A stretch of 64,000 nt of DNA. It comes from Arachis hypogaea (taxonomy: Eukaryota > Streptophyta > Magnoliopsida > Fabales > Fabaceae). This document shows, piece after piece, positions 1-9,868 of this stretch. The stretch covers positions 79,492,445 through 79,556,444 of the forward strand of contig NC_092051.1 of NCBI RefSeq assembly GCF_003086295.3, written 5' to 3'. The position numbers and the translations under genes were made by a program. The notes under the pieces are model-generated. The model saw nothing but the letters and a program-made list of their open reading frames with translations, did no database searches and was not told the DNA's origin. How positions within the stretch are numbered: position 1 is the stretch's first letter; each line of letters begins with the position of its first letter.

Positions 1-1068
1 GGAGGCCATTTCGGAGGTGAGCGAACAGCCACCAAGGTCCTCCAATGTGGCTTCTATTGGCCCACACTCTATAAAGATTCCCGAGAGTTTGTACGTAATT
101 GTGACAGTTGCCAAAGAGCTGGTAATCTGCCTCATGGTTACGCCATGCCTCAACAAGGAATCTTGGAAATTGAGTTGTTTGACGTATGGGGAATTGACTT
201 CATGGGACCTTTTCCACCATCATATTCAAACACTTATATTCTGGTGGCAGTTGACTATGTATCAAAATGGGTTGAGGCTATTGCCACACCCACCAATGAT
301 ACTAAAACAGTGCTGAAGTTCCTCCAGAAACATATCTTTAGCAGGTTTGGTGTCCCTAGAGTGTTAATCAGTGATGGGGGCACTCACTTCTGCAATAAAC
401 AGCTTTACTCTGCCATGGTTCGGTATGGAATTCGCCACAAGGTGGCCACTCCATATCATCCACAAACCAATGGGCAAGCTGAAGTCTCTAACAGAGAATT
501 AAAGAGAATCCTGGAACGGACAGTAAATACCCGTAGAAAGGATTGGGCACGAAGCTTGGATGATGCTCTGTGGGCTTACAGAACAGCATTCAAGACCCCT
601 ATAGGGACCTCTCCATACCAACTCGTGTATGGTAAGGCATGTCACCTGCCCATGGAACTGGAACACAAGGCCTACTGGGCAACCAGATTCCTAAACTTTG
701 ATGCCAAACTAGCAGGAGAAAAATGATTGCTCCAGCTAAATGAGCTAGAGGAATTCAGATTCACAGCTTTCGAAAATGCCAAGCTTTATAAAGAAAAATA
801 AAAAAAATGGCATGACAGAAAGCTGTCATCTAGAATCTTTGAACCAGGACAGAAGGTTCTGTTGTTTAACTCTAGACTCAGGCTATTCCCCGGGAAACTG
901 AAATCCCGGTGGAGGGGACCATACGTGATTACAAGTGTATCACCATATGGTTATATGGAGCTTCAAGATATTGATTCTGATAAGAAGTTCATTGTCAATG
1001 GACAGAGAATCAAGCATTATCTTGAGGGCAACATTGAGCAAGAATGCTCAAGGCTGAAGCTAGATTAA
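1..1068 (+). pseudogene. Athila-type integrase, partial at left edge, two in-frame stops
   Basis: C-terminal part of a Ty3/gypsy polyprotein, open in frame from base 1. The end of the HHCC zinc-binding domain is visible (GGHFGG, then NCDSC). The catalytic triad is complete: D at codon 66 (GIDFMG), D at codon 125 (ISDGG) and E at codon 161 (GQAEVSN), the classic DD35E spacing. A C-terminal SH3-like region follows, with [16 protein letters not shown] and FIVNGQRIKHYL. The enzyme would insert reverse-transcribed DNA into the chromosome. TGA at 724-726 and TAA at 799-801 interrupt the frame, so the copy is dead. The normal stop is the TAA at 1066-1068, followed 40 bp later by a conserved hairpin. 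The protease and reverse transcriptase would lie left of the window. Confidence 0.93.
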
Positions 1069-1109
1069 AAGCTCAGCAAGGTCCAGCTAAAGACAATAAA
1101 GAAGCGCTT

Positions 1110-1127
1110 GCTGGGAGGCAACCCAGC
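1110..1127 (+). promoter_or_regulatory. post-pol hairpin GCTGGG-AGGCAA-CCCAGC
   Basis: Perfect 6-bp stem with a 6-nt loop just after the integrase stop, preceded by AAAGAAGCGCTT. Equivalent hairpins follow the coding region in five other elements here. In this copy the second stem pair is C-G instead of T-A, with both arms changed. The function is unknown. Confidence 0.75.
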
Positions 1128-2779
1128 CATGGGGCAACAATCCTCTAAGCATTTTGCCCTATTTTTATTTTTATTTGTTTATATAAAGTTCACTGACACT
1201 AAGGTAAAGAATCATTTGCATAAGTTTACAGGGTTACAGAAGGAATCTACACACAAAACAGAGATAGGGAGCTTACTGGCAAGAAAACGCCAGTGAAGGC
1301 CATTTTGGGCGTTCAGCACCCAAAATGGGCATCCAGTGGGCGCTGAACGCCAGTAAGGATAGCTATCTGGCGTTCAACGCCAGAAAGGGGCAACAACTGG
1401 GCGTTGAACGCCCAGGAGAGCAGCATTTGGGCGTTGAACGCCCAAAACAGGCAGTGTTTGGGCGTTCAAACGCCAGGATGGTGGGGAGGAGCTCTCCTTC
1501 TACCCATCTCCTTCTTTTTCTTTTGCTTGAGGACAAGCAAAGCTCTAAGTTTGGTGTGCTTATCCGTGATCACTAAGATCATGGCCCCTAAAGGAAAACA
1601 ACCCACTCCAAGAGGAGCAAGGGCGTGATTTAAAGGAACTGAAGCACCAGAAATTCTCTCTTGAAGGACCAAGCACCTCACAGACTAGAGGAACATCCAC
1701 TTCCCAAACCTGAAGGTTGTTGAGTTCTAATCTTAGCCTTAACTCTGTGATAACTGTTCTTATTTTAATTTTACCTTAGGAGTCATATAGTAGTAATTAG
1801 TATCTATTTTGATTTTATCTCCAATTAAGCTATAGTTTATTTTTCTCATCATCAGCAAACATGAATAAAGTAGTAGATCTTTTGAATAAGAAGCAATAAA
1901 ATTTCGAGTTTTAATAAGAGAAATTCTAATTAGTTAAATGTGGTGGCAATGCTTTCTGTCTTCTGAATGAATGCTTGAACAGTGCATATATCTTTTGAAT
2001 TTGTTGTTTAAGACTGTTAAATATGTTGGCTCTTGAAAGAATGATGAACATGAGACATGTTATTGAGAATCTGAAAAATCATAAAAATGATTCTTGAAGC
2101 AAGAAAAAGCAGCAAAGAACAAAGGCTTGCAGAAAAAAAAAAAAGCCAAAGCCCTTAAAACCAAAAGGCAAGGGTAATAAAAAAGATCCCAAGGCTTTGA
2201 GCATCAGTGGATAGGAGGGCCAAAAAGGAATAAAATCCTGGCCTAAGCGGCTAAATCAAGCTGTCCCTAACCATGTGCTTGTGGCGTGAAGGTGTCATGT
2301 GAAAACTTGAGACTGAGCGGTTAAAGTCAAGGTCCAAAGCAAAAAGAAGAGTGTGCTTAAGAACTCTGGACACCTCTAATTGGGGACTTTAGCAAAGCTG
2401 AGTCACAATCTAAAAGGTTCACCCAATTAAGTGTCTGTGGCATTTATGTATCCGGTGGTAATACTGGAAAACAAAGTGCTTAGGGCCACGGCCAAGACTC
2501 ATAAAATAGCTGTGTTCAAGAATCATCATACTGAAATAGGATACTCAATAACACTATCTGAATTCTAAGTTCCTATAGATGCCAATCACTCTGAGCTTCA
2601 ATGGATAAAGTGAGATGCCAAAACTGTTCGGAAGCAAAAAGCTACTAGCCCCGCTCATCTAATTAGAATCTGAGCTTCATGCAAAAAAACTCTGAGATAT
2701 TATTGCTTCTCAACCTACTAGTCTTCTATTTTATTTGTCTAGTTGCTTGAGGACAAGCAACAGTTTAAGTTTGGTGTTG
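1128..2779 (+). other. 3' internal region of FIDEL-like element, remnant of extra-ORF start
   Basis: No intact gene. Positions 1280-1475 carry about six copies of the GGCGTTNAACGCC palindrome. At 1533-1556 there is a hairpin TTGCTTGAGGACAAGCAA followed by CTAAGTTTGGTGTG. Next comes a 15-codon ORF at 1581-1628 beginning MAPKGK. It resembles the start (MAPNVGDSS) of the extra ORF in the minus-strand element at 18630, so I read it as the stub of a deleted downstream gene. The rest is A/T-rich with no similarity I recognise. The end at 2743-2779 repeats the same hairpin and TTTAAGTTTGGTGTTG directly against the LTR. Confidence 0.6.
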
Positions 2780-4363
2780 TGATGAGCGGATATTTTATAC
2801 GCTTTTTGGGGATAATTTCATATAGTTTAGAGTATGTTTTAGTTAGTTTTTAGTCTATTTCTAGTAGTTTTTAAGAAAAATTCATATTTCTGGACTTTAC
2901 TATGAGTTGTGTGTTTTTCTGTAATTTCAGGTATTTTTCTGCCTGAAATTGAAGGAGCTGAGCAAAAATCTGATTCAGGCTGAAAAAGGACTGCTGATGC
3001 TGTTGGATTCTGACCTCCCGGCACTCAAAGTGGATTTTCTGGAGCTACAGAACTCGAAATGGCATGATTCCAATTGCCTTGGAAAGTAGACATCCAGGGC
3101 TTTCCAGAATTATATAATAGTCCATACTTTGCACAAGGATAGAAGACGTAAACTGGCGTTCAATGCCAGTTCTCTGCCCAATTCTGGCGTCCAGCGCCAG
3201 AAAAGGATCAAAAGCTGGAGTTGAACGCCCAAACTGGCATAAAAACTGGCGTTCAACTCCACAAATGGCCTCTGCACGTGAATTGCTTAAGTCTCAGCCC
3301 CAGCACACACCAAGTGGGCCCCAGCACACACCAAGTGGGCCCCAGCACACACCAAGTGGGCCCCAGAAGTGGATCTCTGCATCATCCATCATAGTTTATC
3401 CAAATTTTGTAACCCTAGGCTACTAGTTTAGTATTTAAACAACTTTTAGAGACTTATTTTGGATCTCAGGACATTTCAGATCTAAACTTTGTATTCTCTG
3501 ACGGTATGAGTCTCTAAACCCCATTGTTGGGGGTGAGGAGCTCTGCTGTGTCTCGATGAATTAATGCAAGTATTTCTGTTTTCCATTCAAACACGCTTGT
3601 TCCTATCTAAGATGTTCATTCGCGCTTAACTGTGATGAAGGTGATGATCAGTGACATTCATCACCTTCCTCAAACCATGAACGTGTGCCTGACAACCACC
3701 TCCGTTCTATATCCGATTGAATGAGTATCTCTGAGATCTCTTAATCAGAATCTCCGTGGTATAAGCTAGAACTGATGGCGGCATTCATGAGAATCCGGAA
3801 AGTCTAAACCTTGTCTGTGGTATTCCGAGTAGGATTCAAGGATTGAATGACTGTGACGAGCTTCAAACTCCTGAAGGCTGGGCGTTAGTGACAGATGCAA
3901 AAGGATAGTAAATCCTATTCCAACCGGATCGAGAACCAACCAGGTGATTAGCCGTGCTGTGACAGAGCGCGTGAGCGTAGTTTTCACTGGAAGGATGGAA
4001 GGTAGCCATTGACAACGGTGATCCACCAACACACAGCTTGCCATAGGAGGACATGCGTGCGTGAATCAGAAGACAGAGGAAAGCAGAGATTCAGAAGACA
4101 AAGCATCTCCAAAACTCCAACATATTCTCCATTACTGCATAACAAGTAACCTTTAATTTATGCTCTCTTAGTTATTCACAATTCAACTGATAAACATAAT
4201 TGACTTCCTGACTAAGATTTATAAGATAACCATAGATTGCTTCAAACCAACAATCTCCGTGGGATTCGACCCTTACTCACGTAAGGTATTACTTGGACGA
4301 CCCAGTGCACTTGCTGGTTAGTGGTACGCGTTGTGAAAAGTGTGATTCACAATTCGTGCACCA
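2780..4363 (+). repeat. FIDEL-like 3' LTR
   Basis: A 1584-bp LTR bounded by TG and CA. It contains, in order: the start TGATGAGCGG; a block shared with other LTR families here (3040-3126), with the inverted pair TGGAAAG/CTTTCCA and TATATAATAGT; several GGCGTTCAACGCC palindromes (3150-3262); a three-unit 21-bp tandem repeat; TATTTAAA near 3433 as a possible core promoter; and the conserved tail GTGGGATTCGACC with the inverted pair TTAC..GTAA near 4260-4320. Confidence 0.88.
3301..3363 (+). repeat. 21-bp tandem repeat, 3 units
   Basis: Three exact units of CAGCACACACCAAGTGGGCCC inside the LTR. In one frame they read as repeated QHTPSGP, but the LTR context makes coding unlikely. Confidence 0.95.
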
Positions 4364-4716
4364 GTTAACTAAGTGAAAATAACAACCTCTTGATACTACA
4401 TTTGAGAAATTCCAACAAGGATAGAACTTCCAATTAATCTACCACCGGTTAAGGCTTTTATTTGATTATATAAATTCTCAATCATTTATTTTTCTGTTCT
4501 TCAACTCTTAAAAATTCTTGGAAAACCCCTGACTAATAAAATAGTACTCTTTTGTCAACTCGTTGGGAGATGACATAGGATTCCTATTCCCAGTATTTTT
4601 ATTCTAAACTTATGACAACCTTTCTAAATTGATAAGCGGATTTTTGTTGGTTAAGAATTGTACTTGCAACGTATTTCTTATATTAATTTCTTAATCGGCC
4701 AATTTTCGCCACGTCA
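4364..4716 (+). repeat. 3' end fragment of a second LTR family
   Basis: About 350 bp resembling the tail of an Athila-type LTR: ACTCGTTGGGAGATGACATAG, then ACTTGCAACG, ending CGTCA. The five bases after it, ATAAC (4717-4721), could be its target duplication, but the other side is outside the window. The FIDEL-like element on the left was probably inserted into this LTR. Confidence 0.55.
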
Positions 4717-5066
4717 ATAACCACGCTGAGCTTTAGGGTCACGTGATTAAGGGGATGGCCAAGATGTATGAGAATCTAAAGGATAAAGTCCGTGTTCTAT
4801 CTCGCAACCTTGACCTTACTTTATTTAGTATGGATAACATCGTGGTTGAGGGGAAGATCGTTGCCGCTGATGACATTCCAATGCCTGATCCTAAAGCCCA
4901 ACTTGGCCCGACATCTTCAACTTATGAGGCCCGATATGAGGATGGTCTTGAGGTGGTTACAGTGGGTACGTCTCCCGAGATTTTCGATGTTGTCCCAGTT
5001 TTTGTGATTCCTCCTTCGCCTCTAGCTAAGGATGTTGTGTTGGAGGAGAAGCTTGACCCCTTGTGA
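4717..5066 (+). pseudogene. C-terminal piece of an antisense extra ORF of a Tat-lineage element
   Basis: Open for 107 codons from 4743 after a TAG at 4734-4736; the same frame reads back in part to 4717, where the LTR fragment cuts it. The protein piece has a heptad-like start (MAKMYENLKDKVRVLSRNL), then an acidic and proline-rich tail ending LEEKLDPL. I recognise no enzyme domain. It lies on the strand opposite to the RNase H-integrase remnant at 5798-7186 and beyond its 3' end. Several Tat-lineage elements (Grande/Retand type) are known to carry an antisense ORF in that position. The assignment rests on that layout, not on a recognised domain. It could also be an unrelated retroelement gag tail. 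Confidence 0.5.
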
Positions 5067-5797
5067 CCTTTGTAATTTGTTTAAGTTGTTTTCTAAGGTG
5101 ACCTAACCTGTGGGTCCTATTAACACTTTATTTTGTAATAGCCAGTAGTCTTCTAAACACTTTATTTTATTTCCAGTTATTTTTTGACAACTTCCCAAGA
5201 AATGTTTTGCGACAGCTTTTTAAACACTTTTTACTTTTAGTCGTTTTGACAATTTTTTAAGTAATGTTTAGCATTCATGTTAATGTTTCCACCGTGGTTT
5301 TTTATCAAAGTTTGCTGAAGTCTTTTTCTCGAATCCGACTTTATGTAGTTGATCTCTTCTCGAGTGGTTCAGTTGCTCCTCCTTGCTTGGAGGTGGGTTG
5401 GTACCAGTTGTGTACACATCTTAATTTCCTTTTATCATTGGGTCCGACTTTATGGATTCAGGCCCTTATCAAGTTACTTTTGCGACTTATTTTTTATCCG
5501 ACCTATTTAAAGGTCGCTTTATACGAGTCGCTTGTGTAACTTCTTACATTAATTTGGACCTCGTCGCTTTGTCTTGCCAACCACTTAAGTTCGGACAATG
5601 ACTTTCGCGGTTTGTTGGGCAAAAAAATTAATGCGTTTGAAATAGGAAACTTTAAGAGATGGGTATATAGAATTTTTATTAAGTATTCATTTACAGAGAC
5701 TGTTGCTAAAGGCTTGAGTGCCCCTAAGCCTTGTCCTTAGTGCCTCATTAAAAAACCCTCATTTTGGGAAAAAGAGTGTGCCTTGGTTCAAGGCTTT
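5067..5797 (-). other. 3' non-coding region of the Tat-lineage remnant
   Basis: T-rich stretch between the antisense ORF and the integrase stop. It includes the TAAGCCTTGTCCTTAGTGCC and GCCTCATTAAAAAACCCTC sequences often seen after integrase in legume Tat/Ogre-type elements (recall). No gene is visible; short plus-strand ORFs here show no coding character. Confidence 0.5.
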
Positions 5798-7186
5798 CTA
5801 ACTATAATACCTTCTCAGGTTATAGGCGTGTCAGGACCTCGGGTGCTCTGGCTCATGGAGGTTGGACAGCTTGTAGTAACCCTTGCCTAGGACTTCGGTT
5901 ATCTTGTAAGGTCCTTTCCAGTTTGCAGCCAACTTTCCTTCACCAGATTTCTATGTCTCGATGTCATTCCGGATCAGGATGAGGTCGTTAGAGGAGAAGC
6001 TTCTCTTGACCACCTTTTGGTTGTATCTCAGAGCCATTTAACGCTTTAGGGCTTCCTCTCTAATCCGAGCTCTTTCTCGAACATCTGGGAGAAGGTTGAG
6101 TTCCTCTCTTTGGGCCCGTGGGTTGAGCTCCTCATTATAGAACACGACCCTAGGTGACCTTTTATCTACTTCTATGGGAATCATTGCCTCCATTCCGTAA
6201 GCAAGTCGGAAAGGTGATTCTTCGGTTGTAGAATCTGGGGTGGTCTAGTATGCCCATAGTACTTGTGGGTGCTCGTCTGCCAAGCTCCCTTTGCATCTTG
6301 TAGTCGGCATTTTAGCCTGGATAATATGAATTTGTTTGCCGCTTTGGCTTGTCCGTTGGCTTGAGAGTGCTCTACCGAGGTAAACTGGTGCTTGATCTCT
6401 AGATCGGTCACCAAGTTCTTGAAGCTCAAATCTGTGAATTGGGTCTCATTGTCTGTGGTGATAGAGTGAGGGACTCCAAACCTTGTGAGAATATTCTTGC
6501 ACAAGAATTTCTGACATTTTTTAGTGGTGATAGTGGCTAAAGGCTCCACTAAGTGAGGTAGTCGACCCCTACTATGAGGTACTCGACTTGGTCTGATCCT
6601 GGTGGGAATGGTCCGTGTAGGTCAAGTCTCCATTTTGCGAAAGGCCAGGGTGAGGTAACGCTGATGAATTCCTCGGGGGGCGCTATATGGAAGTTAGCTT
6701 GTTTTTGTAAGGGGGCACATTTAGACAAACTCAGCCGCCGTCTTTTTCAAGGTCGGCCAGAAGAAGCCAGCTCGAATGAATTTCTTGGATAGAGACCGAG
6801 CTCCTAGGTGATTTTTGCACATGCCACTATGAACGCCTTCTAAGACTTCCTTTGTGTCTGAGGTCGGAACGCATTTTAGTAGGGGTGTTGAGATCCCTCT
6901 TTTGTATAGGACGTCACAGACCAGCATGTAATTTTGTGCCTCTTTTTTTAGTCTTTTTGATTCCTTTTCTTATGATGGGAGGATCTCAAACTTGAGGTAG
7001 TTGATTATGGGGGCTATCCACCCTAAGTGTTGATTAGATATGTTTAATACTTTCTCCTCCTTTGAGATTGATGGAGACTGTAGGGCCTCTTAGACGAGGC
7101 TTCTGTTGTTCCCCCTGGCTTTGTGCTGGCTAGCTTCGAAAGAGCATCTGCCCGGGCATTATATCCCCGAGTTATGTGTCAGATCT
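5798..7186 (-). pseudogene. Tat-lineage RNase H end plus integrase, heavily decayed
   Basis: Read from right to left, the segment opens with the end of RNase H (RADALSKLAS-like, near 7130-7170). A linker and the integrase zinc-binding region follow (6721-6927, VHSGMCKNHLGARSL then FFWPTLKK). Next comes the catalytic core around 6181-6549, with RFGVPHSITTDNETQF, and AKAANK where the family has the catalytic E motif NGQAEAANK-like. The C-terminal part holds KLAANWKGPY-like and SWHACNLRRYYS, with a stop at 5798-5800. The glutamate position reads QAKAAN, so the key E appears replaced by K. Many stops and frameshifts are present. The element is cut at 7186 by the FIDEL-like insertion; its reverse transcriptase would lie beyond the right edge. 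Confidence 0.85.
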
Positions 7187-7546
7187 TGGTGCGCATGTAT
7201 GCAAATCCCACACTATTCGTACAGCAGCATTACCAGCAAGTGTGATGACATGTCATCATGTCATTTTTTTCTATGCTTTTTCCTTTGTTTTTAATAGGTT
7301 TTATGCACTTTCTTGAGCCATAAGCAAGCCAATTGGGTAGATTTTCATGTTTCCTTTGATTCAATTAACCATGGATGAATTAATGCAATTTCATGAGATT
7401 TTATGCTATAATTGTCATATATTATGAAAGAATAACAAACTCATGATTTTGAGCAAAGCTTTGATGTGTTTGGTTGATTGATGATAGGTGAAAAGAGTTT
7501 TGAAGAAGGTTGAAGAAAGAAGGAATGGCTAGGAGCAAGAGAGAAC

Positions 7547-8580
7547 AAAAAGTTTGAGCCAAAGTTTGCCTCAAACTTTAGCTCAAACTTTCAGAAGAGT
7601 TGAAAACATCCCAGAGGAAAAAAGCTTGAGCCAAAGTTTGCCTCAAACTTTAGCTCAAACTTTTGGGAGAAAAGCTTGAGCCAACGTTTGCCTCAAACTT
7701 TTTGGCAAACGTTGGCATCACAAAATCAATACCCTGGAGGAAAATGCTTGCGCCAACGTTTGAGGTAAAACTTTTGCTCAAACATTGGTGCCACACTTGC
7801 ACACCCTGGAATAAAAAGCTTGCGCCTACGTTTGAGGTCAAACTTTTGCTCAAACGTTGACGCCACACACCACAACAGCCTGAAGGGGTATACTTCCAAC
7901 AAGAATAATTTGAGCTACAGAGCTCCAAATGAGGTGATTCAAAAAGCAATGGAAAGTAGGAATCGAGAGATTTCCAAGCATATATGGCACTGCATGGTGG
8001 ACACTAAAATTGAGGGAGAAAACTGCCCCGAAATGTGCATAAACGAATATGGTGGCAACTTGCAGTGAGGCCAACTGACCTCTGCACCTTCGATGGAGTA
8101 TAACTCGAGCTGTGGAACTCCAAATGATGCGCTTCCAACGGCATTGGAAAGTAGACATTCAGGGTTTTCCAACAATGTATAATAGTATGGGGTGGACAAT
8201 GTGTTTGAGTCTCCAAAATCTGGCGTTTTCGACCACGTTTGAGGCAAACGTCGCCTCAAACGCTGCACACCAAAGCCAGCGACCTTGTCCTCTTCAAAGG
8301 AGCATAACTTGAGTTGTAGATGTCCAATTGAGGTGATTCCAAGTGGGTTAGAAAGCTGACATTCAGAGCTTTCCAACCATATATAATAGTCTATATTGGG
8401 CATAAAATCTGCAACGTGACAAGAGGACAAAGTAGCCCCCAAGAAGCATACAAAAGGGATCCACGTTTGGCTCAAAGTTTGACCTCAAACTTTGGCTCAA
8501 ACGTGGATGGCAGCAAGGAATGTTAGCTGATATGAAAAGTTTGAGTAAAAGTTTGACCTCAAACTTTTACTCAAGCTTTT
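7547..8580 (+). repeat. Palindrome array in 5' LTR of element a
   Basis: Repeated long inverted repeats built from AAAGTTTGAGC / GCTCAAACTTT and AACGTTTGAGG / CTCAAACGTT. In the first block (7547-7866) units recur about every 70 bp. Two more follow at 8461-8506 (arms CCACGTTTGGCTCAAAGTTT and its complement) and 8537-8580. Arms match each other better than they match other units. Confidence 0.85.
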
Positions 8581-8774
8581 CTGGTTCATGGCCCAGTTCA
8601 CAAATGGGTTTCTCTCCAACTCCAAGAGCAATCAACAGAGGCTATCTTCAACCCAATTCCATCAAGAGCAAGGGCCCAATTGACACCACTCAAAGGCACA
8701 AGAGATAGTTAGAATAGAAATTTCATTTTAATTGTAATTTGTTTTGAATTTCATTTTCTCTTTGTAAAAATGCC

Positions 8775-8782
8775 TATAAATA
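8775..8782 (+). promoter_or_regulatory. LTR TATA box of element a (5' copy)
   Basis: TATAAATA within the palindrome GCCTATAAATAGGC, followed about 45 bp downstream by GAGCTC and a run of T/C-rich leader. It is a candidate core promoter for the element transcript. The same box occurs in the 3' LTR at 13920-13927. Confidence 0.65.
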
Positions 8783-9676
8783 GGCATCTGTTTCATTTTA
8801 TTGGGGGGCGAGCTCCACTAGGGAGCATTAGGAATACAGAACTCTCTCTTTAGTTTTTCTTTTTGTTTTAAATCTTGGGTTGAGAATTGAAGAAATTCTG
8901 TTTCAATCTCACCTTGAGAATTCTCTCTGTTTTCTTCTTCTGCAAACTTTCAAGTGAATTGTGATTTGAATCAAAGTTCGTTTCATCGCTTTCATCTTTA
9001 ATTTTCCTGCATCTTGTTTGCTAGCGGATCAAGGAAGGAATTGAGATCTAGACTTGTTTTCTAGTCTCATTGATTTCTTGAGATCTTCAACCTCTCATTT
9101 AGATTTTGCAATTGAGCTGCATTTCATTTTCTGTTCGGTTTCTCAATTCAATTTACATTAAGCCTGCTGCAAATCTCATTTACATTTCCTGCACAATTTT
9201 AAATTCCTCTGCAATTGCTCTAAGTTCTAATTCACTGCAATTTTGCTTCTCTATTTACATTGCTCCCAATTTACTTTCCTGCAATTTAAGCTTGCTGCAA
9301 GAGTTTCGAATTCTGATATATTGCTCTATTTAATTTCCAGCACCCCAGCCCCTTTACTTTTCATGCAATTTACTTTTCTTGCAATTTATGTTTCAGCTAT
9401 TTTACTTTCTTGTTCTTTAAGTTACTTACAATTTTACTTTCTGCACTTTATAATTCCTGCAAATTTACATTCTGTTGGCTTCAATTGTCACTCAAATCAC
9501 TCAATGTTAGCTTGACTAAACTAATCACCCACTAAAGTTGCTTGATCCATCAATCCCTGTGGGATCGACCTCACTCACGTGAGTTTTACTACTTGATGCG
9601 ACCCGGTATACTTGCCGGTTAGATTTGTGTGTTTGGAATTCATTTTTCGTTTCCACAAAAATACACATGAAGTTTT

Positions 9677-9694
9677 TGGCGCCGTTGCCGGGGA
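9677..9694 (+). other. Primer-binding site (tRNA-Asp) of element a
   Basis: TGGCGCCGTTGCCGGGGA starts 6 bases after the LTR. It is the reverse complement of the 3' end of plant tRNA-Asp(GTC) including CCA. It primes minus-strand DNA synthesis. Confidence 0.9.
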
Positions 9695-9868
9695 TTGATT
9701 TAGATCAACAATGATTAAGTGGGTGAGAAGTCTAGATTAAGCATTTTCTTTACTTTTGTTCTCTGTTCTAAGCTGAAACCAAGGTGTTTAAGTTATTGCC
9801 TCACTAAGAAATTCATCTCTGAGATATGAATTTTAATTTTCCTTGGTGTTGTGTTTTCCAAAATTCAA

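Larger units (their letters stand above)
1..4363 (+). mobile_element. FIDEL-like Athila-group Ty3/gypsy element, right part only
   Basis: Right-hand part of a plus-strand LTR retrotransposon whose left end lies outside the window. In order it holds integrase, a 1.7-kb 3' region without an intact gene, and one LTR that starts TGATGAGCGG and ends GCACCA. The LTR sequence and its GGCGTTCAACGCC motifs match my memory of the peanut FIDEL family; that family name is recall. Without the left end the target duplication cannot be tested; the five bases after the LTR are GTTAA. The element sits in the tail of another LTR (4364-4716). Confidence 0.85.
7243..9670 (+). repeat. 5' LTR of element a
   Basis: A 2428-bp LTR. 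It opens with the 16-bp perfect palindrome TGATGACATGTCATCA. It has palindrome arrays at 7547-7866 and 8461-8580, three diverged copies of the shared LTR core block (starting near 7906, 8103 and 8307), a TATA box at 8775, and the conserved tail with ATCCCTGTGGGAT. It is about 75 bp longer than the 3' LTR, mainly through one extra palindrome unit near 7749-7820. Its last bases read TGA where the 3' LTR has TCA. Confidence 0.93.

Noticed and set aside
3163..3426. 87-codon ORF with QHTPSGP repeats
   Set aside because: Lies entirely in an LTR and is produced by a 21-bp tandem repeat; no start context or homologue recognised.
7650..8475. Overlapping ORFs of 60-180 codons on both strands across the element a LTR (and the same at 12867-13620)
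   Set aside because: They run through palindromes and shared LTR blocks, appear on both strands, and have no domain or codon signature. They are by-products of low stop density in the repeats.
9677..9694. Possible tRNA-Asp gene fragment
   Set aside because: Only 18 bases complementary to the tRNA 3' end, placed right after an LTR. It is a primer-binding site, not a tRNA gene.
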